From assembly GCF_004801285.1 (NCBI RefSeq), contig NZ_SSNY01000016.1:1-64000 (forward strand): 64,000 bases of DNA, given 5' to 3'. The notes below the pieces were generated by a model, which saw only the letters and a list, made by a program, of their open reading frames with translations, was not told the DNA's origin and did no database searches. This document shows, piece by piece, positions 16,705 to 24,671 of the stretch (the stretch's first letter is position 1; each line of letters starts with the position of its first letter). Source of the DNA: Ollibium composti (GTDB lineage Bacteria > Pseudomonadota > Alphaproteobacteria > Rhizobiales > Rhizobiaceae). The position numbers were made by a program, and so were the translations under genes.

Positions 16705-17405
16705 GCCGCTGCGTCCTTCGCTTCAAGGCCGCGGGTGCGGAAGGCGCGGATGATCTGGGCGAGCACCGCAACGGCGATCTCGGCGGGGCTGGCGGCGCCG
16801 ATGTCGATACCGATCGGCGCGTGGATACGGCCGATCTCGTCGGCGCTGGCACCCAGCGCCAGCAGGCGCTCGACGCGCTTGGCATGCGTCTTTCGGCTGC
16901 CCAGCGCGCCGACATAGAAGCAACCGGCGTCCAGTGCCGCCTTCAGCGCGAAATCGTCGATCTTGGGATCATGGGTGACGGCGGCGAGCGCCGTATAGCT
17001 GTCCAGCGGGCGGCGGGCGAGCACGTCCTGCGGCCATTCCGCATCCAGCGCGATGTCCGGGAACCGCTCGGCAGTGGCGAAGGCGGTGCGCGGGTCGATG
17101 ACCTCGACTGGGAAGCCGGCGACCTTCGCCATCGGCGCCAGCGCCTGACTGATATGGACGGCGCCAATCACCACCAGACGCGGGCTGGGCAGATGCACAT
17201 TGAGGAAGAGCTTTTTCCCGTCCGCCTCGACGGAGTCGGACCTGCCGGTCCGGAACACCTGACGCACGGCGTCGGCCAGTTCGCCGCCGACCGTATCGTT
17301 TTCATGGAGCAAACGGCTGGAGCCGTCATCGAGATCGGTGACCAGCACGGCGGCACGGCGGGCACGGCGGTCGGCATTCAGCTCCCTGAGCGCGGAAAGG
17401 TCCAT
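16701..17405 (-). CDS. XdhC-type maturation factor, NAD(P)-fold part
   Basis: A 234-residue protein matching the C-terminal Rossmann domain of XdhC/CoxI proteins (LVVIGAVHISQALAPMAKVAGF, VTHDPKIDDFALKAAL, YVGALGSRKTHAKR, IGIDIGAASPAEIAVAVLAQII). XdhC delivers sulfurated molybdenum cofactor to molybdenum hydroxylases. The first 85 residues are less typical. It is separated by three bases from the small XdhC N-domain gene upstream, so the two functional halves are encoded separately, and it overlaps the cofactor fusion gene by four bases. Confidence 0.88.
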   Translation of the reverse strand: MDLSALRELNADRRARRAAVLVTDLDDGSSRLLHENDTVGGELADAVRQVFRTGRSDSVEADGKKLFLNVHLPSPRLVVIGAVHISQALAPMAKVAGFPVEVIDPRTAFATAERFPDIALDAEWPQDVLARRPLDSYTALAAVTHDPKIDDFALKAALDAGCFYVGALGSRKTHAKRVERLLALGASADEIGRIHAPIGIDIGAASPAEIAVAVLAQIIRAFRTRGLEAKDAAA

Positions 17406-17408
17406 GGG

Positions 17409-17747
17409 TCAGGCCAGGCGCTCGACATAGACCTTGATGCGGCCGCCACAGGAAAGACCGACGCGCCAGGCGGTCTCGTCGGCGACGCCGAATTCCAGCA
17501 TGCGAGGCTTTCGGCTCTCCAGCACGTCCATCGCCTCGGTCACCACCGCGCCTTCGACGCAGCCGCCGGAAACGGACCCATGGAAATTGCCTTCGGCGTC
17601 GATGACCAGATGGGAGCCTACAGGGCGCGGCGCCGAGCCCCATGTCTCGACCACCGTGGCGAGCGCAACGTCCCTGCCCTCGCCGACCCAATTTTCCGCG
17701 ATCTGCAACGGGTCGCGGATTTCATCGATTTGCGCTGGGTTGTCCAT
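17409..17747 (-). CDS. XdhC/CoxI N-terminal domain protein
   Basis: A 112-residue protein that is only the N-terminal XdhC/CoxI domain: DVALATVVETWGSAPRPVGSHL, GSVSGGCVEGAVV and a C-terminal VGLSCGGRIKVYVE. The conserved glycine/cysteine segments (SGGCVE and SCGG) are the proposed cofactor-handling sites. A strong AGGAGG precedes the ATG at 17747. It most likely works with the adjacent 234-residue XdhC protein. Confidence 0.88.
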   Translation of the reverse strand: MDNPAQIDEIRDPLQIAENWVGEGRDVALATVVETWGSAPRPVGSHLVIDAEGNFHGSVSGGCVEGAVVTEAMDVLESRKPRMLEFGVADETAWRVGLSCGGRIKVYVERLA

Positions 17748-17810
17748 GACGGAACCTCCTTGCATGCTCGATGGCGGGCATCCCTCGCATCGGGGCATCG
17801 TTATATATGG

Positions 17811-19073
17811 CTACGCAACACGACCGCTTGCAACCCCCGACTTTTGTGCCAGATGCCCCAGCCAGCGGCGCGGATCGACATGGGCGGCGGTGCGGCTGTC
17901 GAGCGACGCGACGAGGTCGGCCAGCGCGTCGAGATTGTGCACGGGGCGGAACTCGTCGACATGCGGCAGCATGGCCCTGACCCCCCTGGCGCGCGCCTCG
18001 AAACCGTCGAACCGCAGCAGCGGATTCAGCCAGATCAGCCGGCGGCAGGATTTGTGCAGCCGCTCCATCTCCTCGGCGAGGTTGCCGATGTCGTCGCGCT
18101 CCAGCCCGTCGGTGATGAGCAGCACGACGGCACCCTGCCCGAGCACGCGGCGCGACCACAGCCGGTTGAACTCGCCGAGCGCCTCGCCGATCCGGGTGCC
18201 GCCGGACCAGTCCTGGACGGCGGCCGAGCAGTCGGCCAGCGCCTGATCGGGGTCGCGATGGCGCATCTGGCGCGTCAGGTTGGTCAGCCGCGTGCCGAAG
18301 ACGAAGGCGTGGACGCGGCGGCGCTTTTCGCTGAGCGCGTGCAGGAAATGCAGGAAGATGCGCGTGTACTGGCTCATCGAGCCGGAAATGTCGGCCAGCA
18401 CGACCAATGGCGGATGCACTTCGCGCCGGGAGCGGAATTTCGGCAGGATCAGCCCGCCACCGGTGCGGCTCGCCACCCGCATCATGGCGCGCGGATCGAT
18501 GCGGCTGCCTTGGCGGTCAGGCCGGAAGCGGCGCGTCTCCACGCGGTCGAACGGCAGCTTCAGCTCGGTGATGGCGCGGCGTGCGTCCATCAGCTCCTCG
18601 GCGCTCATCTGGGCGAAATCCTTGCCGCGCAGCATCTCGTTGCCGGAGACGGTGAACCGCGCGTCGATCTCGATCTCGGGCACTTCGCTAAGCGGCTGGC
18701 TCTTGTCGTGGCCCTCGAACAGCGCCCGGCTGACGCGATGCTCCGCCGCGCGCGGCTTCGCTTTCTCGCGGTTGTCGGGCGCGACCGGCGAGAACATCGC
18801 CAGCATCTTCTCGATCAGCTCGCGCGACTTCCAGAACAGCCGGAACGCCTCGTCGAAGGTGGCGTGGTCCTCGCGGCGCGAGACGAGCACCGAATGCAGC
18901 GTCCAGTAGAAATCGTCGCGGCTGCCGATGCCGGCCGCCAGCACCGCCTCGATGGCGTCCTTGACCGAAGCCGGACCGACCCGCAAACCCGCCTTGCGCA
19001 AGGCACGGGCGAAATAGACGATGTTGTCGGCCATGCGGCCTTCGGAGGTCGCCTGCTTGGGATTTTCGGCCAT
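17811..19073 (-). CDS. coxE: CoxE-like VWA domain protein
   Basis: A 420-residue protein of the CoxE family with a C-terminal von Willebrand A domain: the metal-ion-dependent adhesion motif DISGSMS, a threonine in GGTRIGEALGEF and an aspartate in LLITDGLERDD. In CO dehydrogenase maturation CoxE pairs with the MoxR ATPase CoxD to build or activate the molybdenum-copper centre. The 5' end abuts an inverted repeat; starts at 19088, 19073 and 19034 are all possible, and 19034 (MADNIVYFARAL) has GAAGG nearby. Confidence 0.85.
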   Translation of the reverse strand: MAENPKQATSEGRMADNIVYFARALRKAGLRVGPASVKDAIEAVLAAGIGSRDDFYWTLHSVLVSRREDHATFDEAFRLFWKSRELIEKMLAMFSPVAPDNREKAKPRAAEHRVSRALFEGHDKSQPLSEVPEIEIDARFTVSGNEMLRGKDFAQMSAEELMDARRAITELKLPFDRVETRRFRPDRQGSRIDPRAMMRVASRTGGGLILPKFRSRREVHPPLVVLADISGSMSQYTRIFLHFLHALSEKRRRVHAFVFGTRLTNLTRQMRHRDPDQALADCSAAVQDWSGGTRIGEALGEFNRLWSRRVLGQGAVVLLITDGLERDDIGNLAEEMERLHKSCRRLIWLNPLLRFDGFEARARGVRAMLPHVDEFRPVHNLDALADLVASLDSRTAAHVDPRRWLGHLAQKSGVASGRVA

Positions 19074-19090
19074 CGTTGCGGGCTTCATAC

Positions 19091-19178
19091 CCCCCCTAAC
19101 TCCTCCCCGCAAGGAGGAGGGGAAGCTGCCGCATACCCGCTCCCCCTCCTCCTTGCGGGGAGGGGTTAGGGGTGGGGG
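19091..19178. repeat. Inverted repeat upstream of the coxE-like gene
   Basis: Arms of about 31 bases (CCCCTAACTCCTCCCCGCAA at the left, its near-complement at 19145-19174) can form a long hairpin between the MoxR and CoxE genes. It may reduce or modulate read-through within the operon. It touches the predicted 5' end of the coxE-like gene. Confidence 0.75.
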
Positions 19179-19209
19179 TCTTTTCAAGCAAAGCCGGCAC
19201 GCACCGCCC

Positions 19210-20172
19210 CTACTCCGCGGCCGCCAGTTCGGCCTTCACCTCGTCGAGGATACGCTTGCCTTCGCCCTGGCCGATGCGGGCGATGTCGTCCTGGTATTTC
19301 AACAACACGCCGATGGTGTCCGACACCGTCTCGGGGTCCAGCGCCACCTTGTCCAGCTCGGTCAGCGCACCGGCCCAGTCGATCGTCTCGGCGACGCCCG
19401 GCGCCTTGAATAGTTCGATCTGCCTCAGCCGCTGCACGAAGGCCACAACTTCGGCCGACAACCGCCGGTTGGCGCCCGGCACCTTGCGGCCGACGATCTC
19501 CAGTTCGCGCTCAGCGTCCGGATAATCCACCCAGTGGTAGAGGCAGCGGCGCTTCAGCGCGTCGTGGATCTCGCGCGTCCGGTTGGTGGTGATGATGACG
19601 ATGGGCGGCTCTTCCGCCTTGATGGTGCCCAGCTCCGGCACGGTGACCTGGAAATCGGACAGGATTTCCAAAAGATACGCCTCGAACGCCTCGTCGGTAC
19701 GGTCGAGTTCGTCGATGAGGAAGACGGGCGCGGCACCGGTCTTGCCGGTCAGCGCATCGAGCACCGGGCGACGGATCAGGTATTTTTCGGAAAAGACGTT
19801 CTTCTCCATGGCCGAGCGCTCGACCTTGCCCGCCGCTTCCTCCATGCGGATCTCGATCATCTGGGCGGCGTAGTTCCACTCGTAGACGGCCGACGAGACG
19901 TCCAGCCCCTCGTAGCATTGCAGGCGGATGAGCCGGCGCCCCAGCGCCGAAGCCAGCACCTTGGCGATCTCGGTCTTGCCGACGCCGGCCTCGCCTTCGA
20001 GGAACAGCGGCCGCTGCATGCGCAACGACAGGAACAGCACCGTCGCCAGCGCGCGGTCGGCGACGTAGTCGGCCCCGGTCAGCAGGTCGAGCGTTTCATC
20101 GATCGTCCCCGGCAAGGGACGCGGGACAGGTGAAGTCAATTTGTGCTCCGTGCCTGCGGCCGGGCACGTCAC
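19210..20172 (-). CDS. coxD: MoxR/CoxD-type AAA+ ATPase
   Basis: A 320-residue AAA+ ATPase of the MoxR group, close to CoxD. It has Walker A GEAGVGKTE, Walker B FLIDELDRTDEAFEAYLL, and sensor 1 in VIITTNRTREIHDAL. MoxR proteins act with VWA partners as metal-insertion chaperones, here the CoxE-like gene downstream. The GTG at 20172 overlaps the flavin reductase stop (GTGA); a TTG at 20139 with GGAG six bases upstream gives the more typical N terminus and may be the true start. Confidence 0.88.
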   Translation of the reverse strand: MTCPAAGTEHKLTSPVPRPLPGTIDETLDLLTGADYVADRALATVLFLSLRMQRPLFLEGEAGVGKTEIAKVLASALGRRLIRLQCYEGLDVSSAVYEWNYAAQMIEIRMEEAAGKVERSAMEKNVFSEKYLIRRPVLDALTGKTGAAPVFLIDELDRTDEAFEAYLLEILSDFQVTVPELGTIKAEEPPIVIITTNRTREIHDALKRRCLYHWVDYPDAERELEIVGRKVPGANRRLSAEVVAFVQRLRQIELFKAPGVAETIDWAGALTELDKVALDPETVSDTIGVLLKYQDDIARIGQGEGKRILDEVKAELAAAE

Positions 20173-20654
20173 AGGATATGATAGCCGCGGTCGTGATAGA
20201 TCAGCGGATGCAGGTTATCGCCGAGGCGCAGGCCTGTCACCTTGCCAAAAAGCACACGATGCGTGGCCATGTCCTTGGCCTCGACCAGTTCGCAGTCGAA
20301 GACGGCCAGCGCATCCTTCAGCGCCGGTGCGCCGGTGGAGATGACGTCCCACTCGGCCAGCGCGAAACGCTCTTCGGGCGACAGGCCGGTCTGGCCGGAA
20401 AAGCCGGCCGCCAGATCGTGGTGATGCGAGGCCAGCGTGTTGAGCGCAAAGCGGCCGTTGGCGGCGAAAGGCTCGTTGCGCGGGTTCTCGCGGTTGAGGC
20501 AGGCCAGCACCATGGGCGGCGAATCCGACACCGAACAGGCAGCGATCACGGTCGTGCCGCGCCGGCCGGCGGGGCCGTCGGTGGTGATGACGTGCACATG
20601 GCCGGCAAAATGGCTCATGGCATCGCGATAGGCCTGAGGCCCTATGTCGTTCAT
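20169..20654 (-). CDS. Flavin reductase-domain protein
   Basis: A 161-residue FMN-binding split-barrel protein of the flavin reductase family: FAGHVHVITTDGPAGRRGTTVIA, SDSPPMVLACLNRENPRNEPF, and the C-terminal PLIYHDRGYHIL. Such proteins supply reduced flavin to monooxygenases or act as flavin:NAD(P)H reductases; no partner oxygenase is adjacent. It overlaps the MoxR gene by four bases and appears to be the first gene of the cox-type maturation operon. Confidence 0.9.
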   Translation of the reverse strand: MNDIGPQAYRDAMSHFAGHVHVITTDGPAGRRGTTVIAACSVSDSPPMVLACLNRENPRNEPFAANGRFALNTLASHHHDLAAGFSGQTGLSPEERFALAEWDVISTGAPALKDALAVFDCELVEAKDMATHRVLFGKVTGLRLGDNLHPLIYHDRGYHIL

Positions 20655-20864
20655 CTTCAGCACGATTGAATTCCGTCGCCTGTTCCCGCCACGCTGACCC
20701 CGGATGGCATGGCCTATTCCGCATGTATGAGTGAACACCATAGGCTGCAAGGAAGCGTTAAGGCGGCTTGTGGCCTTTTCGCGAGTTGCGAAGCCAGGGG
20801 CAGGCCTATACGACTGGCGCGGAAAACCGGCCTCAGCCGGCGAAGGGAATCTTTTCTGACAGGT

Positions 20865-21941
20865 ATGCGCATAATCGCCGCCAGCCTTGCCGTCGCTGCC
20901 GCTCTCGCCTGGAGCGGTCCTGCGGGCGCGCAGGAACTTGCCATCGGCGTGGCAGCGCCCTTGTCGGGACCCTCCGCTCCGTTGGGCCGCCAGGTCGAGG
21001 CCGGCGCCGCTGTCGTCGCCAGGGCGCTGGGGGTGCAGGTCAGCACCGCCGACGACGCCTGCACGGCGGAAGGCGGAGCGGCGGCGGCCAAGCAGTTCGC
21101 GGCCGAAAAGGTTGCCGCCGTCGTCGGCTTCCTGTGCACGGAATCGATCGAGGCCGCCCTGCCCGTCCTCAAGGACGCCGGCATTCCGGTCATCACCGTC
21201 GGTGTACGCACCGAAAGCCTCACCGACCGGCGCGAAAAGACCGGTTGGTCGGTGTTCCGGCTGGCGCCGCGCGGCGACGACGAGCGCAACGCGGCCGCCA
21301 CGATCCTGACGAGACTCTGGCGCGCGCAGCCCTTCGCCATCGTCGACGACGGCACCATCTACGGCCGCGAACTGGCCGAGACGGTGCGCAACGCGGCCGA
21401 GCAGGCGGCGCTGAAACCCGTCTTCATCGACACCTACCGACCCGACATGGACAACCAGATCGGCCTTGCCGGCCGGCTGAAGAAGGCGGGGGCCGAACAG
21501 GTTTTCGTCGGCGGCGACGGCGACGACGTTGCGATCCTCGGGCGCGACGCGGCCAAGCTGGACGCCGGCATCACCGTCGCCGGGGGCGAGGCGCTGCGCG
21601 CCGCCCCGTCCGACGTGCCCTATGTAGACGGCACGCTGATGATCGCCGAGCCCGAATGGGCCGATATTGCCGATGGTGATACGCTCGCGGCCTTCAGCGC
21701 CGCCGGCGTCATCCCGGAAGGCTATGCCCTGCCCGTCTATGCCACCGTGCAGATCGTCAAGGCGGCGGCGGCGCAGGCTGCCGGACGCCCCTTGGCCGAT
21801 GTGCTCGGCGGCCAGGATTTCGCCACCGCCATCGGGTCGATCCGTTTCGACGCCAAGGGCGACCTGACGCAGAACCCCTACCGCGCCTTTCGCTTCGAAG
21901 GCGGGGCTTTTGTGCCGTTGCCGCAACCGGAAAATCAGTAA
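20865..21941 (+). CDS. Branched-chain-amino-acid-type solute-binding protein
   Basis: A 358-residue periplasmic binding protein (type 1 fold, LivJ-like). The signal peptide is LAVAAALAWSGPAGAQE; the mature protein opens ELAIGVAAPLSGPSAPLGRQ. No permease or ATPase genes are adjacent, so it is an orphan binding component or a sensor subunit. Its stop codon overlaps the start of the following P1-family hydrolase (TAATG), which suggests the bound ligand is the substrate or product of that hydrolase. Confidence 0.87.
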   Translation: MRIIAASLAVAAALAWSGPAGAQELAIGVAAPLSGPSAPLGRQVEAGAAVVARALGVQVSTADDACTAEGGAAAAKQFAAEKVAAVVGFLCTESIEAALPVLKDAGIPVITVGVRTESLTDRREKTGWSVFRLAPRGDDERNAAATILTRLWRAQPFAIVDDGTIYGRELAETVRNAAEQAALKPVFIDTYRPDMDNQIGLAGRLKKAGAEQVFVGGDGDDVAILGRDAAKLDAGITVAGGEALRAAPSDVPYVDGTLMIAEPEWADIADGDTLAAFSAAGVIPEGYALPVYATVQIVKAAAAQAAGRPLADVLGGQDFATAIGSIRFDAKGDLTQNPYRAFRFEGGAFVPLPQPENQ

Positions 21942-22942
21942 TGTTCCGCACCGGGCCGAAGAACCTCATCACCGACGTCGCGGGCCTCAAGGTCGGCAAC
22001 GCCGAGGACGCCAGGCTGAAATCCGGTGTCACCGCCGTTCTGTGCGAGACGACGGCCGTCGCTTCCGTGCAGGTTCTCGGCGGCGCGCCGGGCACGCGCG
22101 AAACCGACCTTCTGGAGCCGCACAACACGGTGGAAGCCGTCAACGCCGTGGTGCTTTCGGGTGGGTCTGCGTTCGGCCTCGACGCCGCCTCCGGCGTGCA
22201 GGCGGCCTTGCGGGAAAAGGGCATAGGCTTCGAGGTCGGCGGCCACCACATCCCCATCGTGCCGGCGGCGATCCTGTTCGACCTCATCAACGGCGGCGAC
22301 AAGGACTGGGGCCGCTACCCGCCCTATCGCGAACTCGGCTATGCGGCCGTGCAAGCCGCCGCTGCCGACTTTTCGCTGGGCAGCGCCGGCGCCGGGACCG
22401 GCGCGCTGGTGGCCGGCCTGAAAGGCGGCCTCGGCTCGGCCTCGACGGCGTTGGCCAGCGGCATAACCCTCGGCGCGCTGGTCGCCGTCAACGCGGTCGG
22501 TTCGGCAACGGTCGGATCGAGCCGGCACTTCTGGGCAGCGCCCTTCGAGATCGGCACGGAGTTCGGCGGGCTTGGCCTGCCGGCGGCGCAGCCGGAAGAC
22601 GCCACGGCGATCCGGCTGAAAATCCGCCAGGAGATGGCCAACACCACCATCGCGGTCATCGCCACCGACGCGGTGCTGACCAAGGCGGCCGCCAAGCGGC
22701 TGGCGATTTCGGCGCATGACGGCTTCGCGCGGGCGCTGTGGCCGGCGCACACGCCGATGGACGGCGACCTCGTCTTTGCGTTGGCGACGGGGGCCAGCGG
22801 CATCGCCCCCTCGCCCGACCAAGCGATCGACCTCTATGCCGCCGCCGGCGCAACCATGGCGAGGGCCATCGCACGCGGCGTCTTCGCCGCCACGCCGGCT
22901 TCCGGCGACCTCACGCCGACGTGGTCGCAGCGCCACGGCTGA
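21941..22942 (+). CDS. P1-family (S58) Ntn hydrolase, DmpA/NylC-like
   Basis: A 333-residue autoprocessing N-terminal-nucleophile hydrolase of peptidase family P1 (aminopeptidase DmpA, beta-peptidase BapA, nylon-oligomer hydrolase NylC). It opens with NLITDVAGLKVGNAED and contains LSGGSAFGLDAASGVQ and GSAGAGTGALVAGLKGGLG. The self-cleavage site appears to be Asn234/Thr235 in MANTTIAVIATDA, so the nucleophile is threonine as in NylC rather than serine as in DmpA and BapA. It is coupled to the upstream solute-binding protein by a one-base overlap. Likely an amide or beta-peptide hydrolase. Confidence 0.9.
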   Translation: MFRTGPKNLITDVAGLKVGNAEDARLKSGVTAVLCETTAVASVQVLGGAPGTRETDLLEPHNTVEAVNAVVLSGGSAFGLDAASGVQAALREKGIGFEVGGHHIPIVPAAILFDLINGGDKDWGRYPPYRELGYAAVQAAAADFSLGSAGAGTGALVAGLKGGLGSASTALASGITLGALVAVNAVGSATVGSSRHFWAAPFEIGTEFGGLGLPAAQPEDATAIRLKIRQEMANTTIAVIATDAVLTKAAAKRLAISAHDGFARALWPAHTPMDGDLVFALATGASGIAPSPDQAIDLYAAAGATMARAIARGVFAATPASGDLTPTWSQRHG

Positions 22943-22963
22943 CCGCCGTTCGGCGTCAGGACC

Positions 22964-23215
22964 TCACGTAGGGTCGCCCTCTTCCTCCTCGAACTCGTCC
23001 ACGGCAACATCGGCGTTCGCCGACAGGCGCACCCTGTCGCCCTCGACGCCGGCCACGAGGCTCGCCGGAATGTAATGGTGATGCCCCTTGTGCGAGCCCA
23101 TGCCGCTATCGGCCTTGGTCAGCTTGATGCGGTCGCCCTCCATCCTGTCGACGGTGCCGATATGCACGCCGTCGGCGCCGATCACTTCCATATGTTCGCG
23201 GATATTGCTGTTCAT
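22964..23215 (-). CDS. DUF2171 protein
   Basis: An 83-residue PRC-barrel-like protein of family DUF2171: IREHMEVIGADGVHIGTVDRMEGDRIKLTK, HHHYIPASLVAGVEGDRVRL, and an acidic tail EFEEEEGD. The role is unknown; PRC-like barrels bind RNA or other proteins. The ATG at 23215 was chosen over an upstream open frame lacking similarity. Divergent from the next gene, sharing a 125-base promoter region. Confidence 0.85.
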   Translation of the reverse strand: MNSNIREHMEVIGADGVHIGTVDRMEGDRIKLTKADSGMGSHKGHHHYIPASLVAGVEGDRVRLSANADVAVDEFEEEEGDPT

Positions 23216-23340
23216 GGCGATTCTCCGTTTGGGCAGGAACGCAAAACGGCCGACCGGCCGTTTGGATGCTTCGCCGCAGCGATATTTCTGGTGCACAGGC
23301 GCCCGCCTCCTGCCATCATGAAGGCAAAGCGAGGGATTCC

Positions 23341-24072
23341 ATGGAAATACGACCCGCCCTGTTCGCCGCCGCGCTGGCCGCGCTATCGGCAGCCCCTGCC
23401 CTTGCCGGCGATGCCGCGCAGCTGGAAATCCTCGGTTTCTCCAAGGACGGCGGCGTCTTCGCTTTCGAGGAATACGGCGTGCAGGACGGGTCCGGCTTTC
23501 CCTATGCCAGCCGCTATTACATCGATACGGCGACCGACACCTTCGTGAAGGGTACGCCGGTCAAGGTGCGGCTGGACGACGAAAGCGCCTCGATGGCCGA
23601 CGCCCGCAAAGAGGTGCGCGCCAAGGGCGAAGCGATCGTCAAGGAAGACGAACTCGTAGCCAATCGCGGCTTCACGGCCGGGTTCAACGCGATCACCGAA
23701 CTTTCGGCCGATCCGCACCGCATGGTCGTCAACCCGCGACCGGTCTTTCCCGCCATCGACCCGCCGCTGGAATTCCGACTTGAGGAAATTGCCCTCAACA
23801 ACCTGCCCGGCATGGAGACCTGCAACAGCCAGGGCGAGATCAACGGCTTCCGACTGCTCAAGATCGATGCCAGCGACGGCGGCCGCACGAAAGTCCTGCA
23901 CGAGGACAAGACGATCCCGCAAAGCCGTGGTTGTCCGAACGGCTACCGCATCGGCGGCGTGCAGACGTTCTCGAAAGACAAGCTCAGCGCCTACGCCGTC
24001 CTGATCTCGGTACGGCAATACGGCTTCGAGGGCCCAGACCATCGCTGGATCGCCGTGACCGGCCGCCTGTGA
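23341..24072 (+). CDS. DUF2259 exported protein
   Basis: A 243-residue exported protein with signal peptide FAAALAALSAAPALAGD, then the DUF2259 domain starting AAQLEILGFSKDGGVFAFEEYG and containing two cysteines (METCNSQ and SRGCPNG) likely to form a disulfide. Predicted periplasmic, function unknown. A GAGGGA ribosome site precedes the ATG. It overlaps the downstream membrane protein gene by four bases (GTGA). Confidence 0.85.
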   Translation: MEIRPALFAAALAALSAAPALAGDAAQLEILGFSKDGGVFAFEEYGVQDGSGFPYASRYYIDTATDTFVKGTPVKVRLDDESASMADARKEVRAKGEAIVKEDELVANRGFTAGFNAITELSADPHRMVVNPRPVFPAIDPPLEFRLEEIALNNLPGMETCNSQGEINGFRLLKIDASDGGRTKVLHEDKTIPQSRGCPNGYRIGGVQTFSKDKLSAYAVLISVRQYGFEGPDHRWIAVTGRL

Positions 24073-24611
24073 CGATCCTTTCCTCCCAAAACGCACCGCA
24101 TCCGGGAGTGCGGCTTGTCGCCCGTTTCGCGCTGGCCCTGCCGCCTTGGCGGGTAGCGCTTGCCGGCGCGCTGCTGTGGGGGCTCGCCATGGGCGCCAGC
24201 GCGCTTGCGGCCCTCCTCATCGACCGTTGGGAAACGCCGGCGTCGATCCGCACCGTCGTTGTCCTGTTCGCAGGCGGCGGAGCGGTCGGCTTTCCGGTCG
24301 CGCTCTATGTCGCCCGGCTGCTCGCCATCGGCGCGCGGGCGGAGCCCGCCTTCGCCGCCGCCTTCGTCTCGCTGGCGGTGGCGACGATCGGCTTCACCGC
24401 CCTGTTCTTCGCGCTGTACTATCGCAGCTACTACGCGCAATGGCATGCCGAGACACTAACCCGGTTCTGGGCGATCCAGTTCGTCCATACGGCAGCGGGC
24501 GCGGTGTACCAGTTCGCAGTGCTCGGTCTGCGGCTTTATTTCCCCTTCGGCTTCGCCGCCCTGTTCGTCGGCGCGCTGATGAGCCTGCGCTTTGTCCGCC
24601 ATGCGCGTTGA
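24069..24611 (+). CDS. Four-helix membrane protein
   Basis: A 180-residue integral membrane protein with about four hydrophobic segments (VALAGALLWGLAMGASALAA, TVVVLFAGGGAVGFPVALYV, AFVSLAVATIGFTALFFALY and a C-terminal FGFAALFVGALMSLRF). The GTG start overlaps the stop of the DUF2259 gene, so the two are translationally coupled. No catalytic motif is visible and the role is unknown. Confidence 0.7.
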   Translation: MTILSSQNAPHPGVRLVARFALALPPWRVALAGALLWGLAMGASALAALLIDRWETPASIRTVVVLFAGGGAVGFPVALYVARLLAIGARAEPAFAAAFVSLAVATIGFTALFFALYYRSYYAQWHAETLTRFWAIQFVHTAAGAVYQFAVLGLRLYFPFGFAALFVGALMSLRFVRHAR

Positions 24612-24671
24612 GGAATCCGCCCGGCTCTGTTAGGAGGCGGCGACAATTCCCACACACGGCAGGACCGCCCG

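Noticed and set aside
20655..21926. Long N-terminal extension of the flavin reductase
   Set aside because: The extension is antisense to the solute-binding protein gene; the family start fits 20654.
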